Assembly: GCF_018294505.1 (NCBI RefSeq)
Contig: NC_057812.1
Location: 57,001,878-57,065,877 of the forward strand
From: Triticum aestivum
Lineage: Eukaryota; Streptophyta; Magnoliopsida; Poales; Poaceae
Reading direction: 5' to 3'
DNA: 64,000 bases
Both the position numbers and the translations under genes were made by a program. The notes under the pieces are model-generated. The model had not been told where the DNA came from, made no database searches, and saw nothing but the letters and a program-made list of their open reading frames with translations. Below are positions 46,334 through 57,332 of this stretch, piece after piece (position 1 is the stretch's first letter; the number at the start of each line of letters is the position of its first letter).

Positions 46334-46943
46334 TAACTAGAGAGAGAGAGAGAGTGAGTGAAAAAAGTGTGTGTGAGTGTGTGAAAGAGACATGGACAAC
46401 ACACGATAAAAGTAGAGAAAAAGCGTGCGTGTCTTATGCAAACATATCACACATGCATCTTCGACAACGGAGGCAAGGTGAGGAGATAGTGTGTGGTTGT
46501 TTGGAACCGAGAGAGCAAGACCCTTACACGTGGCCAAGAGGGGTCTGACAAACAAGGGAGAGAGGTCGAGAGAGACGTACTGAGAAAATGCAGACATGGG
46601 GAGGAGAGAGTGTATGTTTGTCATAGAGAGATCCCCTGGAGATCGTGATGGGACTACATGGGTGGGAGATCGAGTAACAAGGTGTGTGCGCGATAGAAGA
46701 TGCCCCGAGAGATATCGATATAGATGTATGGATGGAAGGAGACAATACGTGTGTTCCTAATGGCTAGTAAGAGATAATCATACTTAGGAGGGGGGGAGTG
46801 CTTGCTCCTATGATGGAGTGAGGGATTATGGTACTTAGGGGGGTGCGTGTCACATGGAGAGAGAACAAGGGAGGAGAGTGTTGGATGGGTCTATATGTAT
46901 AGCGCAAGCGAGACATGTGTATGTGTCAACCAGGGAGATATAA
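46084..46943. repeat. ~0.9 kb tandem duplication, copy 1
   Basis: Begins with an old MITE (46084-46333) and continues as GA-rich sequence with landmark words GCAAACATATCACACATGCATC, GAGATCCCCTGGAGATCGTG, GGGTGGGAGATCGAG and GATGCCCCGAGAGA. Copy 2 at 47448-48330 has all of them in order. No coding capacity seen. Confidence 0.85.
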
Positions 46944-47370
46944 GGCCAGTTTGGCTTGCGTCCTGAGCATCTTTTGCCTGGCCTGGGGTTGTGGCTGGAT
47001 TTCATGTATGCTTGTTTGGTTGCTACCCTGTGAAAAAGAAACCCCGCCTGGCCTGGGTTCCCTTGCACTTTAATTAGCCTGGCTGAACTCCAGACACTGC
47101 AAGTAGCCTGGCCAGGCGACCGATTTCGAATGCCTGGCCGTGCCTGTTCGTGTGGCCACGAGGCTAACAACAACATGGATGGATATTAGCATTAGATAAT
47201 TAATGCATGGATTGATTGATGGGACGTTGATGCTTTGCCTGGCCCAGGCATGAACCAAACACTTCAGCACCACACAAGCCTGGCCAGGCAGAAACATTTT
47301 ACATCTCACGTCCACACCAGGCAGTACCGGCCATCAAGGCATGAGGGTCAGGTCACGAACCAAACTGACC
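46944..47370. mobile_element. Inverted-repeat DNA transposon (Harbinger/Tourist-like?) rich in CCTGGCC
   Basis: 427 bp with imperfect terminal inverted repeats: GGCCAGTTTGGCTTGCGTCC at the left, and GGTCAGTTTGGTTCGTGACC read inward from the right. The inside repeats GCCTGGCC or CCAGGC many times. The flanks (TAA at the left, AATAA at the right) hint at a 3-bp TAA duplication. It is absent from the matching point of copy 2, so it entered after the duplication. Confidence 0.6.
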
Positions 47371-47447
47371 AATAAAGTTTGAGAGAGATTGAGGAGCCCC
47401 GATAAGGCTGAGTGGTGCGCCAGATAGCTGAGAGGGGGAAAGAGAAA

Positions 47448-48330
47448 TTCCATCCACTCGATAATGCAGTGCATGTAAATTTTTTAGAAGTCAAACTTTG
47501 GGAACTTTGATCAGGTTTACGCAAATGTTATTTATATATACAATACCAAAGATACATCATACAAAACTACATCTCATGGTGAATCTAATGGTATATGTTT
47601 GTCGTACTAGATGTAATTCTTTTTCTCCACGTACATGGTCAAACTTTGTGATGTTTGACTATTCAATAAATCTATATGCTATGGACCGAGGAGAGTGCCT
47701 CAGTCGAGACAGATCAAGTGCGTGTGAAGGAGAATGAGTAAGTGTGCAAAAAGAGTATGTGTGTGAAAGAGAAAGTGACAATAAACGATAAATTAGAGAG
47801 AGAGTGTGTTTTTTCGTTTCTTATGCGAACATATCACGCATGCATCTCCGAGATGGAAAAGCGAGGCGAGGATATACACGAAGATAGCTAGTGTGTGATT
47901 GTTTGAACGGAGAGAGACACCCCTGTAGCACATGTCCAATAGAGGTTTGGACAACAAGGAACAAAGGTTGAGAGGGACACATGGATGGCATGGATGCATG
48001 CATGGGTAGGGAGAGAGGGTGTGTTTGTGATAGAGAGATCCCGTCGAGATCGTGAGGGGACTATATGGGTGGGAGATCGAGGAGTGCGTGCGCGATAGAA
48101 AGATGCCCCGAGAGAAATCGAGATAGACCATGCACATGTTTGTGATGGCGACTAAGATTAGCTAGTCATATACATATAGGGGGGACTGCGTGTGCCTACA
48201 ATTGAGTGAGAGACCATCATACTTGGCTAGCTGGGCATGAGATTGTGTGTGTGCGCATGTGAGATGGAGAGAGAACGAGGGGGAGAGATAGAGTTTTAGA
48301 TGGGCCTGTCGAGTGCTAGTGAGATATGCA
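47448..48330. repeat. ~0.9 kb tandem duplication, copy 2
   Basis: Diverged copy of 46084-46943 about 1.37 kb further on, including the old MITE and the GA-rich body. It lacks the CCTGGCC-rich insertion. Confidence 0.85.
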
Positions 48331-48720
48331 TGTGTATGTGTGACCTAGGTGGATGGAGAGTTTGAGAGAGGGGGGGGGGGAGAGCTCGGACACGACATAG
48401 TGGTGCGTGAGAGAGTTACGGGCAAAGAGCCAGGAATTTGTGTGCGTATGATGAGTGCACCCAAGATATCTAGCTTGGAATAGCTAGAGTATCATACATA
48501 GTGTGCGAGAGAGATCTATAGATGGTGTATATATGCATGCGAACTAGAAAGACCCCCCACACACACACACGAAGAGAGAGAGAGAGATGGAGAGAAAGGG
48601 TGAGGGACAAACAAGGTTTTTGTGTCGGATGCGTGCAACAGAATTGAAGATTGTCGGCGAGAGAGAGAGAGAGAACATGAGTCCGGGAGAGGGGGAGGTC
48701 GCGTTTTATGCATCAAAGAC
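48331..48720. repeat. GA-rich simple-sequence region
   Basis: Purine-rich, with (GA)n at about 48579 and 48659, a G run at 48371-48380 and (CA)n at 48558. No gene. Confidence 0.75.
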
Positions 48721-49300
48721 TGATATAAACCATTTTTCGATATAAATTTGCATTCAAATATTTAAATTGGAGAACATGTTGTCTGCAATCCACACATGAA
48801 CGGATATATGCGTATATCAAACAAGTTCATTAATTTGACTTTCAACATGTTCATGGAGTACTATAATATTGTACAACATGCTACTCGATTGAGGTGTTCA
48901 ATTTTGGATTTAGTTCACTATTTTGATCTACTGAACGAGCTATTTCATTGAATCGAGCTATTTCATATTGGGTTTGATTCGCGTTTTTGAGTGGGTCAAC
49001 TATTTGTCATATAGTAAATCGCTAGCAACGAGCATGTAAAAACACATTACTCCCGAGCATCATCTCTCCATCTAAAAAAGAAGTGGCAAGCTAATATTTC
49101 AAAATTTGATCCGAATCGACTTGGTAAGGTAGACGTGGATGCTCGTTCTCCCAAAATTTGAACGAACCTTTAAACATCCTCTCTGCTCGGTGGAATTCGC
49201 CCGAGCAAATAAATGGGAGACGCGAAATTACCGTCCTATGTGGGACACGCATCAATTGGCCCGTTGTACATCGAGGGTAGGTTCGTAACTTCATCCAACC
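48721..49300. other. No gene seen
   Basis: AT-rich up to about 49080, then ordinary composition approaching the promoter side of the next gene. No element or RNA gene recognised. Confidence 0.5.
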
Positions 49301-49356
49301 GTGCCTTCTCCTCGGCCGAAATGACATGTGCCGAATAATTCATAAACCATGGTCGG

Positions 49357-49490
49357 CAAAACACACTCTCCTCGCCCGAAATAGCTCGCGCCCACTATTT
49401 CAAAACACACTCTCCTCGCCCGAAATCGCTCGGACCCACTATAGTTCAAAACACGCCCTCCTCGCCCAAAATTGCTCCCGCCCACTATTT
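49357..49490 (+). repeat. Three ~45-bp tandem units upstream of a gene
   Basis: Units 49357-49400, 49401-49446 and 49447-49490 each contain CAAAACAC(A/G)C, CTCCTCGCCC and CCCACTAT. A decayed fourth unit precedes them. They lie ~120 bp before the probable transcription start of the gene whose CDS begins at 50826, so they may be promoter elements. Confidence 0.8.
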
Positions 49491-49599
49491 GGGGAGAAGC
49501 AAAGTTACTCTAGTATCCCCGACCCTCAGTACACAGACCCAAGCCGAGAAGCCTATAGGCAAGGGTAGAACTGTAACTCCCCCTCACATTTCAGACAAA

Positions 49600-50086
49600 T
49601 GCGTCTGTAAGACATGGTTCCACTCCCCTCCCAATGCCCCCCCCCCGCCCCCCCGCCCGCCCCCATTCATACGTCGTGGGCGCCAAATCACCTTCTCCCC
49701 GGGAAGCTCCCTTCTCCCGAGCCGCGAAACCTCAGCCCCACCTCCATGGCGCCCCCACCGCACCAATTTCACAGCCGCCCTCCTCCCTAATGCTGGAGAC
49801 GCTGTCCATTTGCCATCTTGCACTGGGCTGTGTGCCTCTTACTCCGTGCTGCTAGTGCTGCCTCGACGACGGCCGCGTGAACCATACTAGAGCCGATTCA
49901 CCCCGCCGTTGTTTACGGCGCCGGAGCAGCTCCAACTTCGGATCCGTCCAGAGTCCTGGCGCTGCTTTCGCGTAGCCGCCGACCGCCGCGACATCGCTCT
50001 TTCCCTGCCGCTGGTCGCCACCGCAACCGCGCCGGCCTCACCGACTCGGCAGCTGGACCTGCCTACTTCACCATGCCGCTAGATAG
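49600..50086 (+). other. Probable noncoding first exon of the unknown gene
   Basis: C-rich sequence resembling a grass 5' UTR, ending at a donor AGATAG|GTCGCACC. The next exon ends with a similar AGATAG|GTTG. Reading frames open in it are short, and the frame that would join exon 2 has a TAG six bases before the donor, so I treat it as leader. The start is approximate. Confidence 0.45.
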
Positions 50087-50159
50087 GTCGCACCCTCATC
50101 TCAAATCACTTTATTTAGGCGTCAGTTGTCTGAATTTTTATTCTAGGCCAATCGATTCC

Positions 50160-50543
50160 CAATGGGAAGCAACACCCCTCGAGGCAGCGGAGCTCCTAGG
50201 CTGCCGGTTGGCTGGTGTCTAACGTAAGGGTGCGAGGCCGCACGTTCGCCACGGAAGAAATGCTTAGATGGCTATCTTTTAGAGTTGCGTGGGTTGAAGG
50301 TACTACCGCCGCCAGATCTGGATGATGGGGAGTCTTTGTGGATTGGCCCGGGGGCGGTGCAACCACGGCAGTGCGGTGGGGCGGGGAGCGGGGTTTTGGC
50401 CGAGGCCACGGACGGCGGAGGCAGGCTGCTCTGCCGTTGGTCATTGGCTCTTCGGGGAAGATTCCGAACAGTGTCAGCCGGGAGGCACAAGACGGCCAGC
50501 CATCCGGCGTAGATCGGGCAGTACCAAAATAAAATAAAATCAT
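50160..50543 (+). other. GC-rich insert-like segment ending in an A-rich tail, within intron 1
   Basis: A GC-rich piece in an otherwise AT-rich intron, ending ACCAAAATAAAATAAAATC. That shape suggests a retroposed fragment, but I find no target duplication and do not recognise the source. The 75-codon frames in it are not trusted. Confidence 0.3.
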
Positions 50544-50825
50544 GTGACCCCAATTTAGTCTTCAATCAACAGACGTGTGACCACTCTCGTACCTTGCTGT
50601 TGATCTCTTAGTGTATTTCTTCAGATCAAAGAGATATGTTGTTCTTAACATTATGCATTATCTGCATCTTCAGACACACCATCTTTCGACTCACCGCAGC
50701 TGCTCCAACAAGGGAAGCATACACCAGAAGGGAGCTATAGTCTCCACTCAACAGTTCCCTGCATCGAATGCGCGTGCCCGACATGGACAACCACAACAAC
50801 TGCAGGGCCATCGACAAGTCAGCAC

Positions 50826-53800
50826 ATGATGCTCACTCCTATGGATGGCAGCCAGATAGGTTGTACCCTCATCTTACTTGTGTGCAACATTTATGGCTTT
50901 GTTATTCATCTAAGCATGGAAAATAGATCATCACATTTCACTGTATATTCATGCTGATGTCTTACGGGTCTTGTTCAGGAGTTAACGCTGTTCCATAGGT
51001 CAGCTAAGATACTTGTTCTTTAGGTAACACTGTTCCATAGTTATCATCCATCAGCAAATGCTATCCCACAGGCTGGTGATTATAGTATTATACCACTTCT
51101 AGTATTACCTATGTTGTTCTTTAATACTTTTGTGTGCCATCTAGTTAATCTCGAGTACAAGCGATACATATTCTGTAGCTTTCATCTGTGTTCTCCCTTT
51201 AGTTTATGAGACCTGTTGCTGCTAGGTAACCCCAGTCCTACTATTTATGTCGTCTCCTACAGGCACTCATTACATAAAATCTAACTATTAGTTGTCTTCC
51301 ATGCATGTCAGATATAATTGCACACACTAATATATCCACAAGAACCTCACGGAGCAATGTAAAGGCCAATAAACTTGATGTCAATGATACCCAATATGAT
51401 GGAACATGTAAAGGTAGTTCTTCAGAAGACTTGCAGAAAGATGATGAATCCTCTTCACCCCACAAGGTCCTTGCTCTAACTTGGCTTGTGATATGGGTAC
51501 AACATGCATATAATGTCCTGGAGTGTATCTACTCTGTTACAATGCCATGTGCTTAGCATGATGATCATGCATGTAAATATGTCATGCCTTCCTGTTTTTC
51601 AGTACCTATTCCATTCATGATAACTTGTTTTCAAATTCAAGTACTGTCATTCTACTCTATCGCAATGCCATCTGCTTAATTTGGACATCATGCTTTTGAA
51701 TATCTTATGCATTGTTATTCATCAGTATGTACTTCATCTGTCTACCATACCATGTTTTTTTACATTGAAGTGCTGTTCTAGTGCTCTGTTGCAATGCCAT
51801 CTTATTTTCCCAATCCTACACGTGTATGTTGCCTTAGTTATTTCTGTATGTATTCCGCTAGCATATAGTTTTACATTCAACTAGTGTTTTTTACTGTGTT
51901 GTCCTGTCGTATCCCTAGCTCTTACACCATACTCCCTCCGTCCGGATTACATGTTGCCAAAATGGATAAAAAGGATGTATCTAGAACTGAAATACGCCTA
52001 CACCCATCCATTTTTTTTCGGATGGAGGGAATACATGTCAATATCTCATGCTTTTTCTATTCTTTAGTACCTATTCCATCTCTCTGTTGTTGCATGTTTT
52101 ATAATTAAAGCACCATTCTTCTATACAAGGCATGCAAGGGGAAGACGACTATGTTAGAATCTGAAGGGTTACAAACAAGGCCTTTGCAAAAGATCCAAAC
52201 GCCAGGAGATAATAAACCAACTCCAGTTTTTATAGATACTGCTCCAGCACAAAGAAACCCAACTCCTACTGATAATAAGCAGATTCCAGTGGCCAAAGAA
52301 CTAGTCCGCTCCAGTCCAGCAAAAATATGTCAACTCAATTCTAAGAAGCGTGTGCATATCCTTGCATCATGAAATTTTATAGCATGCTGATCATATTTTC
52401 TACATGTTTCTTACCCATCTCTCTTTTAGAAAATAAGCTTAACAGATAGAAGAATTTCTGCAATGGTATCGTTTATGAGGAAAGATTCTTGCAGGAATTC
52501 TCTGTGCTCCAATGTAGATGTAAGTACCTGTTGTATATCACTATATTTTTACATCAGCATGTATTTTGTTAATCGGCGTGAATCCAACCTTTATCTGATC
52601 TAAATTTAGTTGTAGCAAAATGTATGATTAAAGGCCACAATGTTGATTTTTGCAAGGAAAACTGCCTGGTAGTTTTGCATCCTGAGCTGCATGAGTGTAC
52701 TATCTCATATGAGTGGATTTGAATACTTTGGTTCTGTAGTGGGTTTTTCAGTGTTTTTTTACTGTGTTGTCCTGTCGTATCCCTAGCTCTTACATCATAC
52801 TCCCTCCGTCCAGATTAAATGTCGCAGAAATGGATAAAACTAGATGTATCTAGAACTGAAATACGCCTAGACCCATCCATTTATTTCCGGATGGAGGGAA
52901 TACATGTCAATAGTCATGCTTTTCTATTCTTCAGTACCTATTCCATCTCTGCTGTAGCATGTTTTATAACTGAATCACCATTCTTCTATATAAGGCATGC
53001 AAGGGGAAGACGGCTATGTTAGAATCTGAAGGGTTACAAACCAGGTCTTTGCAAAAGATCCAAATGCCAGGAGATAATAAACCAACTCCATTTTTCATGG
53101 ATACTGCTCCAGCACAGAGAAACCCAACTCCCATTGATAATAAGCAGATTCCAGTGGCCAAAGAACTAGTCCGCTTCAGTCCAGCAAAAGAATGTCAACT
53201 CCATTCTAAGAAGCGTGTATGTATACTCGCATCATGAAATTTTATAGCATTCTGATCATATTTTCTACATGTTTCTTACCCATCTCTGTTTTAGAAAATA
53301 AGGTTAAACGATACAAGACTTCCTCCATTGGGATCGTATTCGAGGAAAATATCTTGCAGGAATTCTCTGTGCTCCAATGCTGATGTAAGTACCTGTTGTA
53401 TATCACTATATTTTTACATCAGCATGTATTTTGTTAATTGGCGTGAATCTAACCTTTATCTGATCTAAAATTAGTTGTAGCAAAATGTTAAAGGCGCCAA
53501 TGTTGATTTTTGTAAGGAAAACTGCCTGGTAGTTTTGCATACTGAGCTGCATGAATGTACTATCTCATGTCACGCACATTACTGAATTGTAGTGCTTCTC
53601 TGGTTGCCCATTCATTCATTGTGTCAATGTTGCTTTCGTATTACCTTACCTGGCTGATGATAGCTGTGCCATATTGTGTTAATTTGGTGTAGGCTAGTTG
53701 CCCAAACGTTCGTTGTGTCAATGTTGCTTTCCTATTATCTGACTTGGCCAATGATAGAATGCTATTGTGTTAATTTTGTGCAGGCTGCTGAAGATAAGAA

Positions 53801-54209
53801 GACAAACTCTGAAAACAGCAAGGCAACCCCATTGTTTCTTTCCAGTAAATCTAGGCCAGGTAATATGGCAATAACTCATGATTAATCTATTTGGTTCCCG
53901 TCCTAATTATGTTATGATGCAGTGGTCGAGACACTCTCCACTATCAATAATACAAGCCTGCCAAAATCGCCATCTGAATCTGTTCAGTATCCTCTGTCTC
54001 GAATGCAACGGAATAAATGTATGTTTGTGAACCAATTAATGGCTGAAGCAATGATGGAAATGGTGGATGAATCAGAGGTGCAGAGTCGCGCGACACAACA
54101 ACTGATCAATGTTTTCGGAAACAGTGTAGCAAAGCAGCAAGAACTTGCCCACATGCTTATGGGCGTCATCTGTGCTGAGGTTGCAGATTGTGACGTTGTA
54201 GATGGTTAG
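50826..54209 (+). CDS. Unknown multi-exon gene with a tandem duplication of two exons
   Basis: Coding exons: 50826-50859, 51312-51466, 52130-52351, 52440 corrected to 52430-52519, 52995-53216, 53295-53384, 53784-53859, 53923-54209. All borders are GT-AG, phases agree throughout, and the sum is 1176 nt (391 residues). Exon 2 itself starts at 50674; the first ATG in frame is 50826. Exons 4-5 (222 and 90 nt) and 6-7 (222 and 90 nt) are copies: MLESEGLQTRPLQKIQ against MLESEGLQTRSLQKIQ, and SCRNSLCSN in both. All four are phase 0, so the protein gains 104 residues without a frame change. The last exon encodes a helical stretch (FVNQLMAEAMMEMVDESEVQ) and TAG. The middle is Pro/Lys/Ser-rich and probably disordered, with repeated TPxDNKQIP and SPAK words. 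I recognise no domain and give no function. Confidence 0.72.
51883..52749 (+). repeat. Intragenic tandem duplication, unit 1
   Basis: 867 bp holding a Stowaway MITE, an exon of 222 bp, an intron and an exon of 90 bp. Unit 2 follows directly with the same order. Confidence 0.9.
51932..52031. mobile_element. Stowaway MITE in duplication unit 1
   Basis: 100 bp, CTCCCTCCGTCCGGAT at the left and TCGGATGGAGGGAA at the right, TA on each side (51930-51931 and 52032-52033). It lies in the intron before the 222-bp exon. Confidence 0.85.
52750..53568 (+). repeat. Intragenic tandem duplication, unit 2
   Basis: Starts at AGTGTTTTTTTACTGTGTTG, matching 51883, and stays similar to ACTATCTCAT at 53568. It includes the same MITE at the same place, so the MITE was there before the duplication. 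Confidence 0.9.
52800..52900. mobile_element. Stowaway MITE in duplication unit 2
   Basis: 101 bp, CTCCCTCCGTCCAGAT at the left and CCGGATGGAGGGAA at the right, TA on both sides. Duplicate of 51932-52031 by segmental duplication, not by a new insertion. Confidence 0.85.
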
Positions 54210-54559
54210 GTTCTGCTCATTTATTTGCACTGGCATCAATCTTTGATTGCTCAGTGGATGTAATTTCTTGTAATATATGCTGGATGTGCAACGTTATTCC
54301 CTGTATGTCGTACCTTTGCTTGATCGGTTTTGGTCCTGTGCATAATTGCTCGTCGTAATGGGCTCAAATTATCTAATTTGGCCTAAAGACATGAACGAAC
54401 TTTAGTGGGCCCATTAAGTTAATGGGCCGTTACTAGGCCGAAAGTTAATGGTCGGCCCTCTTACCTCCCGGGTCATTAACAGGCCGACATCGAAGCGGGC
54501 AACATGTGGCCCCAATTTATTTCACGGGCCGTTAACAGACCGTTACTAAGTTTGGGCTA

Positions 54560-55075
54560 CATATGGCCCAACTATACTGTAGGCCTTTAGCAGGCCGAAA
54601 GAGACAACGGGCTTGTACTGGACCATGAAGAGCATGGGCCGCTAAGAGGCCGAAAGGCAGGTTGTATTGTAAACGACCCAACTGTGTTGTGGGCCTTCAG
54701 CAGGCCGAAAGAGAAACCGGGCTGGTATTGGACCATGAAGGGCATGGGCCATTAAAAGGCCAAAACTAAGGTCCGACTACAAATGGCCCAACTCATTTAT
54801 GGTCCGTTAATAGGCCGAAAGGCACACAGGGCTGGGAATTGGCCCAACACTTAAATGGGTCGCTAAAAGGCCAAAAATCAGGTCCGACTACAAATGGCCC
54901 AACTGATTTATGGGCCGTCAACAGGCTGAAAGTGACGCCGGGCCAGAAATTGGCCCAACACTTAAATGGGCCGCTAAAAGGCCGAAACTCAGGTCCGACT
55001 ACAAATGGCCCATCAGATTTATGGGCCTTCAACAGGCTGAAAGACACACCGGGCCGGAAATTAGCCCAACATTTA
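54560..55075. repeat. ~110-bp subterminal tandem repeats of the CACTA element
   Basis: About five units with ATGGCCCAAC, TTTATGGGCC, CAGGC(C/T)GAAAG and AATGGG(C/T)CGCTAAAAGGCC in order. The clearest run is 54841-55075. Both strands are open for over 100 codons here, which reflects the repeat and not a gene. Confidence 0.85.
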
Positions 55076-55629
55076 AATGGGTCGCTAAAAGGCCGAAAGA
55101 TGTACATCCTAAAAATTGGCCCATCCATTAAATGGGCCGTTAACATGCCGAAATCTCATCGGGCCATATTGATCCCAAATATATAACGGGCTATTAACGG
55201 GCTCGAACTGACGATGGGCTGCAATGGTGTCAAATCTTTAACGGGCCGTTGACGGGCCGAATTGGCACATCTCGTATGGGCCGTGGGTTAAATGGACCTG
55301 ACACAAGTAGGCCTTATATGGGCCGGCCTGCTAATTTTATTGGGCCGACCATTTTCACCGGAATGGGCCACTGTTGGGCCGTGCCACATGTTAACCTATC
55401 ATAGGCGCCTCCTGTCCAATGAGTGGATGACATCTGTCCCAATGGTGAGGCAACATGTGTTTCCTGCGGCCAATGATGATTTTACATGTGGAAAATCCCC
55501 ATTGGTCCGGGCTGTTAACGGGTTATCGGATCCAAAACCGGACCCGATAGCTTAACGGCGTTCCGTTACGGTGGATGCCACGTGTCGGTCACCCTTGACG
55601 AAAGCACTTCTGTGACGCATGATTTATTG

Positions 55630-55653
55630 TCATGGAAGTGGACACTTCCATGA
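55630..55653. repeat. Perfect 11-bp inverted repeat with 2-bp loop near the CACTA end
   Basis: TCATGGAAGTG (55630-55640) and CACTTCCATGA (55643-55653). Part of the subterminal structure. Confidence 0.9.
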
Positions 55654-55811
55654 TGATAATTTTGGTAATGTCATGGAACACTTTTATGACAACACAGATA
55701 TGACTATCTTGATTTTGTCATAAAATCTTCATGGATGTACATGCATGACAAAAAACGCGACCTACTGTGACAAACACGTATCATCACGAAAGTGTATTTT
55801 TTGTAGTGTTT

Positions 55812-57226
55812 ACATAAAGAGGGAGAATGCCGGCAGCTGGAATTCTGGGCTGGAAAAGGAGCAAATATTAGAGACCTATTCTGCACAGCTCCAAAAGTCC
55901 TGAAACTTCATGGAAGTCATTTTTGAATATATCAAAAATACTAAGCGCAAGAAGTTCCAAAGGGGGGCCACACCTTGCCCACGAGGGTGGGAGGGGGGGG
56001 GCACCCTACCCCCCTGGGCACGCCGCCTGCCTCATGGGCCCCCTAGTGGCCCTCCGATGCCCATCTTCTTCTATATGGAGTCTTTCGATGAGGAAAAAAT
56101 CATAAGCCATCTTTTGGGATGAGACTCCGCTGCCACGAGGTGGAACCTTGGCGGAATCAATCTAGGGCTCCGGCGGAGCTGTTTTGCCGGGGAAACTTCT
56201 CTCCGGGAGGGGGAAATCATCGCCATCGTCATCACCAACGATCCTCTCATCGAGAGGGGGTCAATCTGCATCAACATCTTCACCAGCACCATCTCCTCTC
56301 AAACCCTAGTTCATCTCTTGTATCCAATTCTTGTCTCTAAGTCCGGGATTGGTACCTGTAGGTTGCTAGTAGTGTTGATTACTCCTTGTAGTTGATGCTA
56401 GTTGGTTTATTTGGTGGAAGATCATATATTTAGAACCTATATGCATATTAATACCCCTCTGATTATGAACATGAATATGCTTTGTGAGTAGTTACGTTTG
56501 TTCCTGAGGACATGGAAGAAGTCTTGCTATTAGTAGTCATGTGAATTTGGTTTTCGTTCGATATTTTGATGAGATGTATGTTGTCTCTCCTCTAGTGGTG
56601 TTATGTGAATGTCGACTACATGACACTTCACCATTATTTGGGCCTAGAGGAAGGCATTGGGAAGTAATACGTAGATGATGGGTTGCTAGAGTGACAGAAG
56701 CTTAAACCCTAGTTTATGTGTTGCTCCGTAAGGGGCTAATTTGGATCTATATGTTTCATGCTATGGTTAGGTTTACCTTAATACTTTTGTTGTAGTTGCG
56801 GATGCTTGCAATAGAGGTTAATCATAAGTGGGATGCTTGTCCAAGTAAGGACATCACCCAAGCACCTGTCCACCCACATATCATATTATCAAAGTACCGA
56901 ACGCAAATCATATGAACGTGATGAAAACTAGCTTGACGATAATTCTCATGTGTCCTCGGGAGCGCTTTTCTCTATATAAGAATTTGTCCAGGCTTGTCCT
57001 GTGCTACAAAAAGGATTGGGCCACCTTTCTGCACTTTATTTACTTTTGTTACTTGTTGCTCGTTACAAATTATCTTATCACAAAACTATCTATTACCTAT
57101 AATTTCAGTGCTTGCAGAGAATACCTTGCTGAAAACCGCTTATCATTTCCTTCTGCTTCTCGTTGGGTTCGACACTCTTACTTATCGAAAGGACTACGAT
57201 AGATCCCATATATTTGTGGGTCATCA
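55812..57226 (+). repeat. 5' LTR of an Athila-like Gypsy element, truncated at the left
   Basis: Ends GGGTCATCA at 57226, eleven bases before the primer binding site. A TATA box (TATATAAG) is at 56973-56980, giving ~220 bp of R-U5. The left part begins directly at the CACTA terminus without a TG start that I can identify, so LTR sequence is missing there. No gene inside. Confidence 0.75.
56973..56980 (+). promoter_or_regulatory. TATA box of the Athila-like LTR
   Basis: TCTATATAAGAA about 250 bp before the LTR end, in a good position for the LTR promoter. Confidence 0.65.
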
Positions 57227-57237
57227 AGACTCTTTTC

Positions 57238-57255
57238 TGGCGCCGTTTCCGGGGA
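57238..57255 (+). promoter_or_regulatory. Primer binding site of the Athila-like element
   Basis: TGGCGCCGTTTCCGGGGA. The TGGCGCCG...CCGGGG form is usual in Athila/Tat elements, and is attributed to a tRNA other than initiator Met (probably Asp). Confidence 0.75.
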
Positions 57256-57332
57256 GTGAAGCGCCTTTGGTAGGTGGAATTTGGTAAGGAAAAATTTATA
57301 TAGTGTGCTGAAATTTACTATCACTTATTACT

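Larger units (their letters stand above)
54380..55808 (-). mobile_element. CACTA transposon end with subterminal repeats (left limit unclear)
   Basis: The right end reads, on the minus strand, CACTACAAAAAATACAC... from 55808, the terminal repeat of wheat CACTA elements. Behind it come a region of short palindromes and a long GGGCC-rich array. No transposase and no second CACTA terminus appear in the window, so this is a fragment or a small non-autonomous element. Its left side runs into the 3' flank of the gene ending at 54209. Confidence 0.75.

Noticed and set aside
46300..48720. Purine-rich GA tracts as possible satellite or centromeric DNA
   Set aside because: They are dispersed short microsatellites inside a two-copy block, with no regular monomer.
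49489..49890. A 133-codon plus-strand frame over the C-rich leader
   Set aside because: It starts in the tandem-repeat promoter region, and the frame that joins exon 2 is closed by a TAG near 50080.
50285..50565. Frames of 60-115 codons on both strands in the GC-rich piece of intron 1
   Set aside because: Open on both strands, no splice continuity with the gene; treated as a possible retroposed fragment.
54793..55186. Open frames of 115-117 codons on both strands with repeating NGPLKGRNSGPTTNGP-like units
   Set aside because: They are translations of the CACTA subterminal repeat array.
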